Shown here: one piece after another, positions 1 to 5,326 of the stretch | Layout of the letters: every line of letters begins with the position of its first letter | How positions within the stretch are numbered: position 1 is the stretch's first letter | Assembly: GCA_900547725.1 (NCBI GenBank) | Contig: URHR01000108.1 | Location: 1 to 5,326, forward strand | Length of the DNA: 5,326 nucleotides | Reading direction: 5' to 3' | Source: an uncultured Eubacteriales bacterium | Lineage (GTDB): Bacteria > Bacillota > Clostridia > Oscillospirales > CAG-272 | The notes under the pieces: generated by a model | Told to the model about the DNA's origin: nothing | Seen by the model: the letters and a program-made list of their open reading frames with translations, nothing else | Database searches by the model: none | Translations under genes and position numbers: made by a program

Positions 1-181
1 CCCGCCTTTGGGGTGAAGTTTTGAGTTTTTAAGGGCTTTTCAAGGAGTCCCTGAATGGAGTTTGAGCATAACTCAAGATTTTCTCACTACGCCTCGCTTT
101 TCACGATTGGCATATGTTTTACCCATCAAATAGAGGCACTATGTTCGCACTTTCCAATTTGGTGAAAAGGTTTGGGGGAGT
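1..181. other. Non-coding region downstream of the operon
   Basis: No supportable gene is seen on either strand. Stops are frequent and the only short frames lack ribosome sites. Besides the inverted repeat at 97-169 there is a small hairpin TTGAG-CATAA-CTCAA (62-76). The mixture of G/C runs and A/T runs resembles the intergenic repeat-like material at the other end of the window. Confidence 0.6.
97..169. repeat. Long-range imperfect inverted repeat downstream of the operon
   Basis: CTTTTCAC-G-ATTGG (97-110) is complementary to CCAAT-TTG-GTGAAAAG (154-169): 8 plus 5 base pairs around a small internal loop, enclosing a 43-base loop. It lies beyond the operon's end hairpin in a stretch with no gene. 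It could be a structured 3' region or part of a dispersed repeat; chance is not excluded for a stem this short at this spacing. Confidence 0.4.
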
Positions 182-215
182 CCAGAGGGGGGCTTTCCTG
201 AAAAGCCCCCTCTGG
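182..215 (-). terminator. GC-rich hairpin after the operon, probable terminator
   Basis: Seven bases after the last stop, arms 182-196 and 202-215 (CCAGAGGGGGGCTTT against AAAGCCCCCTCTGG) form a stem of 14 pairs with one bulged base and a loop of about five. Position and strength fit the end of the operon transcript. No uridine run follows directly on the minus strand (the next bases are ACTCCCCC, with a T-run only near 168-165). It may therefore be an imperfect terminator, a 3'-end stabiliser, or part of a dispersed repeat. Confidence 0.6.
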
Positions 216-222
216 CGCATCC

Positions 223-2085
223 TTATACAGCGTCGGTGCGGTAGATGAATTTAACCTGACCGTCCATGTCTCCGATGCCGGAGAAGTTGTTGTAGGACTT
301 CGAGACATCGACCGTCGCGCGAAGACGGACGAGAACGGTCTTGGCATCGCCGTTTGCGAGAGCAACCAGCTTGCCGACCACCTCGGTGTTGAACTCGGTC
401 AAGCCGTCGCGGAGCTGACCCGCACCGTCGCGCAGATCGGTAATGCCTGCCGTCAGCTTCGGAAGCTGGGCAACCAATTCGGAGATGCCCGCATAGGCTT
501 TGTCAACGCCCGCCGTGTAATCATTGACCCCCGTGTAGAAGGTGTTGTAGTCGTCCAACTGCCCCTTCAGCGCCCGGATTTCGGCAGTCTTTTCGTTGAC
601 CTGCGCGGTCACATTCTGCGCAACAAGCGCCTGAACCTGCCCGGTTGCCATCTGCGCGTCCACCATTGCCGAAACGGCGGTTTGCGTGGAGGCTTTTTTC
701 ATCTGAATGTAGACCGCCGCGTCAACCTGATCCTGCGTATCTTCGTCGACTAAGCCCGCCGCAACTGCCGCGTTGTATTGCTCAACCGTCATGCCCCGTG
801 TTTGCAGGACTGCCGCCAGAACCTGCTCGCGGTAGCCTTCGGTGACCTTCGCCGTGACCTGCTCGCGAACCGTCGCCGTAACAGCCGTAACAATCGCGTC
901 ATGTGCGGTCGGATGCTCTTCCGTGCCTGCCGTGGCCAGCGAAGCAATCACACCGTCCAGCACCGCGCCGTAGTTCCCGGTGGTCAGGGTCACATCCACG
1001 CTGGCTTTTGCCAACTCGGACTGCGCGGTTGCGAGAAGCGTGTCAAACACCTGTTTCGCACCGCCGCGCAGGGTGGCGCTGTTCTCGTTCAGCTCCTTCA
1101 GACCGTCGGCGAGCTGACCGATACCGTCGATCAGAGCCCCCGACTGCTCAAGGAGCGTGCAAACGCCGTCGTAAAGCTGAGAAGAACCGTTCATCAGTTG
1201 CGTCATTGCGCCGTTCAGCTGTGTCAGCTTCTCTTCCACGGTTTCCGTTGCGTTGTCGAATACCGAGGTGTCAATCTTGTTGAACAACTCGTTGGTTGCA
1301 ACGCTGACCGTTGTCGCAAGGCGGAAATCCTTGGCGGTTGCCGTGATTTCCACATAGGAAGGAATCGCAATCTGCTCGTCGGTTACGCCGAGGTTTTCGG
1401 CAAGACCGGGAAGTGCAACGCCGATGACAGCCGTGCGGTCGCCGTCGTTGACAAGCTTTCCGTTGGTTACCTCAATGTCGGAGAAAACGTTGTTGTCAAG
1501 CAGCATCCCCGTCAGCATGACGAAGGGAACATAGATTGTTTCCTCCTTGCCGTCGATCGTGACCGTGCGCCACTGACGGTTGGTGTAATCGAAGCGGATG
1601 GTTACCTTGCCACTCTTGCCTGCAATTTCGTCGGCGGTAACCGACTCGCCGTTCAGCGTGTAGCGGATGCCGATGGAAACGGGAAGTTCCTTTTCAATCG
1701 TGCCCTGATAGTAGATGTCCTTGCCGTCCGCATCCCAGACCTTGGTGTTGTCGCCGCCCATGGTGTAGCCCTCGTCGCCCTTGACGTTCTCAATGTCCGA
1801 GAGGTCGGAAGCGTCGTTCAGCTTGCCCTCGTTCAGCGCGTTGCGGATCCAGTCGCTGACAATGATCTTTTTCACCGAGCCGTCATTGCCCGCGAGGACA
1901 TAGACAGTCTCGTTTTTCTGCGGCTTTTCGGTCGCTTCGGTATTTTCGGAAGCAGAGCCTGCAGACTCTGTTTCCGCCGCTTTCTGTTCGTTCTGCGCGG
2001 CATAAACCGCGATTCCCGCCGACGCACCGCCAAGCAGAAGCACCGACAGCGCCGTGCTGATGATTTTAATCAGTTTTGTTTTCAT
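223..2085 (-). CDS. Exported coiled-coil protein with xxxLxxG heptads (YhgE/Pip-related)
   Basis: A 620-residue protein, last gene of the operon, 21 bases after the MMPL stop. It starts with a signal peptide or signal anchor (MKTKLIK, hydrophobic core about 8-27, possible cleavage VYA|AQ after residue 29), then a low-complexity Glu/Ala/Ser linker (31-58). A folded N-terminal region follows (about 60-265), including VYVLAGNDGSVKKIIVSDW at 61-79 and AGKSGKVTIRFDYTN at 155-169. Heptads with L-x-x-G spacing occur in two blocks: about 287-341 (LMNG, LYDG, LIDG, LADG, LRGG) and about 508-562 (LTAG, LRDG, LRDG). They are separated by an Ala/Val/Gln-rich, probably helical region. The C-terminus (SYNNFSGIGDMDG then VKFIYRTD) has no membrane helix. 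L-x-x-G heptads are typical of YhgE/Pip-type envelope proteins, which usually add C-terminal helices; these are missing here. A partner of the adjacent MMPL transporter is inferred from the operon. The start at 2085 is chosen over a Met at 2100, because the upstream codons are themselves the ribosome site (GGAGG, 2094-2098). Confidence 0.85.
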   Translation of the reverse strand: MKTKLIKIISTALSVLLLGGASAGIAVYAAQNEQKAAETESAGSASENTEATEKPQKNETVYVLAGNDGSVKKIIVSDWIRNALNEGKLNDASDLSDIENVKGDEGYTMGGDNTKVWDADGKDIYYQGTIEKELPVSIGIRYTLNGESVTADEIAGKSGKVTIRFDYTNRQWRTVTIDGKEETIYVPFVMLTGMLLDNNVFSDIEVTNGKLVNDGDRTAVIGVALPGLAENLGVTDEQIAIPSYVEITATAKDFRLATTVSVATNELFNKIDTSVFDNATETVEEKLTQLNGAMTQLMNGSSQLYDGVCTLLEQSGALIDGIGQLADGLKELNENSATLRGGAKQVFDTLLATAQSELAKASVDVTLTTGNYGAVLDGVIASLATAGTEEHPTAHDAIVTAVTATVREQVTAKVTEGYREQVLAAVLQTRGMTVEQYNAAVAAGLVDEDTQDQVDAAVYIQMKKASTQTAVSAMVDAQMATGQVQALVAQNVTAQVNEKTAEIRALKGQLDDYNTFYTGVNDYTAGVDKAYAGISELVAQLPKLTAGITDLRDGAGQLRDGLTEFNTEVVGKLVALANGDAKTVLVRLRATVDVSKSYNNFSGIGDMDGQVKFIYRTDAV

Positions 2086-2093
2086 TCTTATTT

Positions 2094-2098
2094 CCTCC
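2094..2098 (-). promoter_or_regulatory. Ribosome binding site of the coiled-coil gene
   Basis: GGAGG at 2098-2094 lies 8 bases before the ATG at 2085. An in-frame ATG at 2100 overlaps this site and would leave no room for its own ribosome site, so this element decides the start in favour of 2085. Confidence 0.85.
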
Positions 2099-2106
2099 AT
2101 TTGTTC

Positions 2107-4383
2107 TTACAGAAACAGGGCTTTCAGATATTTGAATGCCATGCGGATTCCGAGTCCGACACCTGCTATGATTCCGATATACTTCAGCGCTTCCTGCGTG
2201 GATACGGATTTGTCATCCTCAGAATCGGAGAGCGTGCGGACGGATTCGCCCGATCCCGTTGCTTCAAACCGTGTTTCCGGGGAATCCTTGACGGCGGTTT
2301 GCTTTGCGGTTGCCTTCGGACCGGGCTTCATGCCGAATGTGGTGTGGCGGATCAGACCGTCAAACAGCATCAGAAGCGCGGGCAGGAAGAAGATCACGCA
2401 GCCCATGCTGATGAGAGCGCCGCGCGCCATCAGCATACACATCGAGCTGATGATGTCGATATCGGAGTAGAGCGCCACGCCGAAGGTTGCCGCAAACAGT
2501 CCCATGCCGGATACAAGGATGGACGGGATCGAGGCGGCGAGCGCTTCGGTTACAGCACCGCGTTTGTCGCGCCCCGCGGCACGTTCCGCTTTGTAGCGCG
2601 TGGTTATCAGAATTGCGTAATCGACCGTTGCGCCCAGCTGAATGGTGCTGATGCAGATCGGCGCGATGAAGGGGAGCGACTGCCCGGCGTAGTGCGGGAT
2701 GCCGAGGTTGATGAAGATGGCAAGCTCGATGACCGCAATCAGGATGAACGGCAGGCTGACGCTCTTTTCCACCAGTGCGATGATGACGAAGATTGCGAGA
2801 ATCGATACCGCATTGACAACCTGGAAGTCGTGATTGGTTGTCTCGATCATGTCCTTCATGCAGGGGGCTTCGCCGATGAGCATACCGCTCGGGTCATGCT
2901 TTTTCAGAATGGCATTCAGGCTGTCGATCTGGTCGTTGACCTTATCGCTTGCGACCTTGTATTCCGAATTGATGAGAAGCAGTTCCCAGTGGTCACTCTT
3001 GAGGATACTGCGGATGCTGTCGGGCAGAACCTCTTCCGGAACTCGCGAGCCAAGCACCGATTCCAGACCGAGGACGTATTTCACGCCGTCCACCTGCTCC
3101 ATTTCGTCGATCATGGCGCGCACGGATTTGCCGGACAGCTTGGCGTCCACCAATACCATATGCGTGGAGGCGATGTCAAAGTCTTCCGAAAGCTTGGAAT
3201 TGGCGATAACGTATTCCATATCCTCCGGCAGGCATTGCCCCATATCGTAGTACACCTCGTCGTTGGTCTTGTTATAACCGTAAAGCGCGGGGGCGATGAG
3301 AAGCAGGAATACCGCAAGGAAGATGGGGAAGCGACGGGTCAGGAAATTTGCAATGCACTTCATGTTCGGGATAATCGAACGGTGGCGGGAATGTTGCAGC
3401 GGTTTGTCGAATACCAGAATCAGCGCAGGCAGGACGGTTACGCAACCGATAACGCCGAACACAACGCCCTTTGCCATGACGATTCCGAGGTCACGTCCGA
3501 GTGTGAAGCTCATGAAGCAGAGTGCGATAAAGCCCGCAACGGTGGTAATCGAACTGCCGATAACGCTCGTCAGCGTTTCGTGAATCGCGTGCGCCATGGC
3601 GTCGCGTTTATCGGGGTAACGGGAGCGCTGTTCGTTGTAGCTGTGCCAGAGGAAGATGGAGTAATCCATCGTTACGGCAAGCTGAAGGACGGCGGAAAGC
3701 GCTTTTGTAATGTAAGAAATTTCGCCGAGGAAGTAGTTTGTTCCGAGGTTGACGAGAATCATCGCGCCGATGGAGGCGAGGAAGATGAACGGGACGAGGA
3801 AGCTGTCGAGGAAGAGAAGCATCGCGACAAGCGCAAGCGCGACCGCGATGCCGACGTAAATCGGCTCTTCCTTTTCGCAAAGATCCTTCAGGTCGGTAAC
3901 CAGTGCCGACATCCCCGAAACGAAGCACTGTTTGCCCGCAATCGAGCGGATCTCGCGGATGGCGTCCATGGTGACGTCCGCCGAGGTTGCGCTGTCGAAA
4001 AAGACCGCAATCATGGTGGAGTGTCCCGTGTTGAAGGCTTTATAGATTTCGTCCGGCAACAGCTCCATGGGAATGGAAATATCCGCGAGGGTGTTATACC
4101 AGAGGACGGTTTCCACGTGCTCAACCTGTCCGATTTTTTCGGTCAGCCTGGCAACGTCTTTGGCGGGCATATCCTCTACAATAATGAAGGAAAACGCGCC
4201 TTTGCCGAATTCCTCCAACAGGGCGTCCTGTCCTTTGACCGTGTCCATATCGGAGGGCAGATAATCCAGCATATCGTAATTGATGCGGGTATTGATCATG
4301 CCGAACACGCAGGGGATCAGCAGAAGAACAGTGAAGATCAGAATGGGTACGCGGCATCTGACAACCGCTTTGGAAAAATGCAT
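2107..4383 (-). CDS. MMPL/RND-superfamily transporter, proton-driven exporter
   Basis: A 758-residue polytopic inner-membrane transporter made of two homologous halves. Half one: helix near 12-30, extracytoplasmic domain 31-174, five helices between about 176 and 325. Half two: helix near 352-370, extracytoplasmic domain 371-520, five helices between about 521 and 675. The duplication shows in matching motifs after the first helix of each half (YDMLDYLPSDM at 36-46, YYDMGQCLPEDM at 378-389). Both halves carry an Asp-Tyr pair in the fourth helix, TMDYSIFLW (D240-Y241) and TVDYAILIT (D588-Y589). In mycobacterial MmpL3 two such pairs form the proton relay, so this protein looks intact and active. 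Known MMPL proteins export lipids and other hydrophobic compounds; the cargo here cannot be read from sequence. There is an unusual C-terminal extension (676-758) with an acidic Ser/Thr-rich linker and a last hydrophobic stretch at about 733-752. The start at 4383 has AGGAG (4393-4397) 9 bases upstream and lies 6 bases after the preceding stop. Confidence 0.93.
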   Translation of the reverse strand: MHFSKAVVRCRVPILIFTVLLLIPCVFGMINTRINYDMLDYLPSDMDTVKGQDALLEEFGKGAFSFIIVEDMPAKDVARLTEKIGQVEHVETVLWYNTLADISIPMELLPDEIYKAFNTGHSTMIAVFFDSATSADVTMDAIREIRSIAGKQCFVSGMSALVTDLKDLCEKEEPIYVGIAVALALVAMLLFLDSFLVPFIFLASIGAMILVNLGTNYFLGEISYITKALSAVLQLAVTMDYSIFLWHSYNEQRSRYPDKRDAMAHAIHETLTSVIGSSITTVAGFIALCFMSFTLGRDLGIVMAKGVVFGVIGCVTVLPALILVFDKPLQHSRHRSIIPNMKCIANFLTRRFPIFLAVFLLLIAPALYGYNKTNDEVYYDMGQCLPEDMEYVIANSKLSEDFDIASTHMVLVDAKLSGKSVRAMIDEMEQVDGVKYVLGLESVLGSRVPEEVLPDSIRSILKSDHWELLLINSEYKVASDKVNDQIDSLNAILKKHDPSGMLIGEAPCMKDMIETTNHDFQVVNAVSILAIFVIIALVEKSVSLPFILIAVIELAIFINLGIPHYAGQSLPFIAPICISTIQLGATVDYAILITTRYKAERAAGRDKRGAVTEALAASIPSILVSGMGLFAATFGVALYSDIDIISSMCMLMARGALISMGCVIFFLPALLMLFDGLIRHTTFGMKPGPKATAKQTAVKDSPETRFEATGSGESVRTLSDSEDDKSVSTQEALKYIGIIAGVGLGIRMAFKYLKALFL

Positions 4384-4389
4384 GGTGAG

Positions 4390-4983
4390 TTACTCCTTTT
4401 TTTCTTCAAATTCTGTTTCGTAGCAGTCGGGTTTCTGGTGTCGGACAATCCGGACTGCGCACAGGGCGGTGCTGAGATTCAGCACGCCGTCGGTGAACAG
4501 CGAGATGCCGAGCAGGACTGTCATAATGCGGATGCTTTCGGCGGGGCGGAAGATCAGAATTGCGCCGAACACAGCCGAAACGGTTGCAACGGTGAGGATC
4601 AGCCACCACCGCTTGAGTCCGAAGCTGCGCGCGTCAACGGAGATCTGAATCTTCAGGAGGCTGTCCGAAAGAATCAGGATGCCAAGAACGGTACAGAGGA
4701 CGCTCAGCATTCGGTCGGGGGAGATCAGCAGAACGCATCCGAGCAGGAGCATGAGCAGTCCCGACGCAAGGTCGTACTGGAACGCGAGACGGAACAGGTC
4801 GTGGGAGAAGTATCCGACGAGCTTCACCGCTCCGAATACGGTCATGATACAGCCGAGCGCGATGCCGACCGCCTCGGGCGAGATTTCCGGCATGGCGATC
4901 AAAAGAATGCCGAGCGCGCAGAACAGAATGGAGATGGCGACATAGCCGAGTTTTGCGATTCTCATTGGTGTTATGGATCGCAT
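4390..4983 (-). CDS. DUF308/HdeD-like six-helix membrane protein
   Basis: A 197-residue integral membrane protein, first gene of the operon. Hydrophobic segments lie near residues 13-31, 37-57, 70-88, 92-112, 125-145 and 151-178, followed by a short charged tail ending EFEEKKE. The six helices form three helix pairs with a shared pattern G-x6-P-x11-G: G25/P32/G44, G82/P89/G101 and G140/P147/G159. Three helical hairpins of this kind are characteristic of the DUF308/HdeD family, and the length is near the usual size. HdeD of enterobacteria is linked to acid resistance, but the biochemical role of most members is unknown and should not be transferred here. The start at 4983 is chosen because AGGAGG (4992-4997) sits 8 bases upstream; the next Met (residue 7) has no ribosome site. 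Its last codons (E-K-K-E-stop) contain the ribosome site of the MMPL gene, so the two are probably translationally coupled. Family call is fairly secure; function is not. Confidence 0.88.
   Translation of the reverse strand: MRSITPMRIAKLGYVAISILFCALGILLIAMPEISPEAVGIALGCIMTVFGAVKLVGYFSHDLFRLAFQYDLASGLLMLLLGCVLLISPDRMLSVLCTVLGILILSDSLLKIQISVDARSFGLKRWWLILTVATVSAVFGAILIFRPAESIRIMTVLLGISLFTDGVLNLSTALCAVRIVRHQKPDCYETEFEEKKE
4393..4397 (-). promoter_or_regulatory. Ribosome binding site of the MMPL gene, inside the preceding gene
   Basis: AGGAG at 4397-4393 lies 9 bases before the MMPL ATG (4383) and overlaps the last codons of the DUF308 gene, whose TAA is at 4392-4390. Ribosomes finishing the first gene stop almost on the second start, an arrangement that usually couples translation and fixes protein ratios. 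Confidence 0.8.
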
Positions 4984-4991
4984 GAGGTGAA

Positions 4992-5020
4992 CCTCCTTTC
5001 TTTTCTCTTTTTCTTTTTCC
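4992..5020 (-). promoter_or_regulatory. All-purine leader tract ending in the AGGAGG ribosome site of the first gene
   Basis: The mRNA leader contains 29 uninterrupted purines (5020 down to 4992), mostly A-runs broken by single G, ending in AGGAGG at 4997-4992, 8 bases before the ATG at 4983. This is a near-perfect anti-16S match in an unstructured context and predicts efficient initiation. It also settles the start codon of the DUF308 gene. Confidence 0.8.
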
Positions 5021-5027
5021 GTTCCCC

Positions 5028-5056
5028 ATTATAGCAGGTTCTCGCACAAAAGAAAA
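5028..5056 (-). promoter_or_regulatory. Sigma-A-type promoter of the operon, extended -10
   Basis: On the minus strand the sequence TGC-TATAAT lies at 5036-5028: a perfect -10 hexamer with the TG of an extended -10. The hexamer 17 bases upstream (TTTTCT, 5056-5051) is a poor -35, so the extended -10 probably carries recognition. Transcription would start near 5021-5023, giving a leader of about 40 bases before the first start codon. No operator-like inverted repeat overlapping it was recognised. Called by motif and position only. Confidence 0.75.
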
Positions 5057-5131
5057 CGGACAATTGCCCCCCTCTGGTGAATTTTTAGGCAGTTGGGGCT
5101 GGATTGTCTAAGAAGGGGTAAGACATAAGAC

Positions 5132-5150
5132 CTTGGGGCTCTGCCCCAAG
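5132..5150. repeat. Perfect 8-bp hairpin CTTGGGGC-TCT-GCCCCAAG
   Basis: Arms 5132-5139 and 5143-5150 are exact reverse complements around a three-base loop. It is the first of three stems in a row (with 5156-5185 and 5205-5231). From memory, similar GGGGCTCTGCCCC hairpins occur as dispersed intergenic elements in gut Clostridia; this was not checked by search. Confidence 0.75.
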
Positions 5151-5155
5151 CCCTG

Positions 5156-5185
5156 CTTGAAAACTTCTTGAAAGAAGTTTTCAAG
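5156..5185. repeat. Perfect 13-bp hairpin, AT-rich
   Basis: CTTGAAAACTTCT (5156-5168) and AGAAGTTTTCAAG (5173-5185) are exact reverse complements around loop TGAA. It sits 5 bases after the previous hairpin and is followed by a partial echo of the same motif (ACTTTCAAGAACTTT, 5186-5200). No T-run follows on either strand, so it is not a terminator by itself. Confidence 0.8.
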
Positions 5186-5204
5186 ACTTTCAAGAACTTT
5201 AACT

Positions 5205-5231
5205 AAGGGGGATTTTCATATTCCCCTTTTT
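5205..5231 (+). terminator. Plus-strand terminator-like hairpin with T-run
   Basis: AAGGGGGA (5205-5212) pairs with TTCCCCTT (5221-5228) with one G-U pair and an eight-base loop. The T-run TTTTT spans 5227-5231 and is followed by ATT. Read on the plus strand this fits a rho-independent terminator, although the stem is short. No plus-strand gene precedes it in the window, so it either ends a small RNA starting after about 5057 or is the end of a repeat unit. Confidence 0.5.
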
Positions 5232-5287
5232 ATTGTGCTGATTCTGATGTAGCCATATTCCGTGCTGCAAATTCCGGCTGCTCCGAG

Positions 5288-5312
5288 CCAAATCCCGTCG
5301 AGCGGGATTTGG
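5288..5312. repeat. Perfect 10-bp hairpin CCAAATCCCG-TCGAG-CGGGATTTGG
   Basis: Arms 5288-5297 and 5303-5312 are exact reverse complements around loop TCGAG. Several frames on both strands stay open through it, which is typical of a short GC-balanced repeat and not specific to a gene. From memory this palindrome is a recurring element in uncultured Clostridia; unverified here. Confidence 0.75.
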
Positions 5313-5326
5313 ACAACGGCTTGCCG

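Larger units (their letters stand above)
5057..5326. other. Gene-free upstream region rich in inverted repeats
   Basis: No coding sequence with a start and ribosome site is seen. The stretch contains the hairpins at 5132-5150, 5156-5185 and 5288-5312 and the terminator-like hairpin at 5205-5231. The last roughly 95 bases are open to the window edge in two minus frames, ending at a TAA at 5232-5230 and a TGA at 5218-5216, and in one plus frame. The 3' end of an upstream minus-strand gene therefore cannot be excluded, but nothing in the short translations supports one. Confidence 0.5.

Noticed and set aside
111..116. CATATG and a nine-codon minus-strand frame starting there
   Set aside because: A six-base palindrome is expected by chance, and the frame stops after eight residues with no ribosome site.
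126..365. A 79-codon minus-strand frame across the 3' end of the coiled-coil gene
   Set aside because: It overlaps the real gene in another frame, runs through the end hairpin, and has low-complexity Ser/Pro/Arg content with no family resemblance.
2086..2100. Upstream ATG (2100) as start of the coiled-coil protein, adding MEEIR
   Set aside because: These codons form the GGAGG ribosome site of the ATG at 2085, and starting at 2085 gives a normal signal peptide beginning MKTKLIK.
778..5034. A 1418-codon open frame on the plus strand covering most of the window
   Set aside because: It lies exactly codon-on-codon opposite the three minus-strand genes. Its openness follows from their lack of TTA, CTA and TCA codons. 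It begins with TTG in the middle of a gene, has no recognisable domain, and is a hydrophilic Arg/His/Asp/Glu-rich translation of transmembrane genes.
5066..5100. Possible operator upstream of the promoter around the C-run and G-run
   Set aside because: The runs do not form a convincing inverted or direct repeat when paired base by base.
5207..5326. Open frames at the right edge: a plus frame containing NPVERDLDNGLP and a minus frame ending MATSESAQ
   Set aside because: There is no start with a ribosome site, several frames on both strands are open over the same palindrome, and the translations look like those produced by dispersed repeats. A true gene end on the minus strand remains possible but unsupported.

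Overview
The window carries one compact three-gene operon, all on the minus strand and read from right to left: a six-helix DUF308/HdeD-like membrane protein (4390-4983), a two-lobed MMPL/RND-superfamily transporter (2107-4383), and an exported coiled-coil protein with xxxLxxG heptads related to the YhgE/Pip group (223-2085). A promoter with a consensus extended -10 (TGC-TATAAT, 5028-5036) lies just upstream of the first gene. Each gene has a strong Shine-Dalgarno sequence, the gaps are 6 and 21 bases, and a GC-rich hairpin (182-215) follows the last stop.

The AGGAGG ribosome sites, purine-rich leader, moderately high GC and gene family set suggest a gut-type member of the Firmicutes/Clostridia (Oscillospiraceae-like). 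This is inferred from sequence style and family memory, not from a search.

Layout: 1-222 is non-coding, with the operon's end hairpin and a further inverted repeat. 223-4983 is the operon. 4984-5056 holds the leader and promoter. 5057-5326 has no convincing gene but is dense in perfect inverted repeats (5132-5150, 5156-5185, 5288-5312) and a plus-strand terminator-like hairpin (5205-5231). This looks like intergenic interspersed-repeat or small-RNA material.

Likely joint role: the MMPL protein keeps both Asp-Tyr pairs of a proton relay (D240-Y241, D588-Y589) and so is probably an active, proton-driven exporter of a lipid or other hydrophobic cargo. The exported coiled-coil protein is a plausible extracytoplasmic partner, and the DUF308 protein a membrane accessory. 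The substrate is unknown and no regulator gene is in view. Across the three genes, codons TTA, CTA and TCA are almost absent (one TTA found). This produces a long but spurious open frame on the opposite strand.
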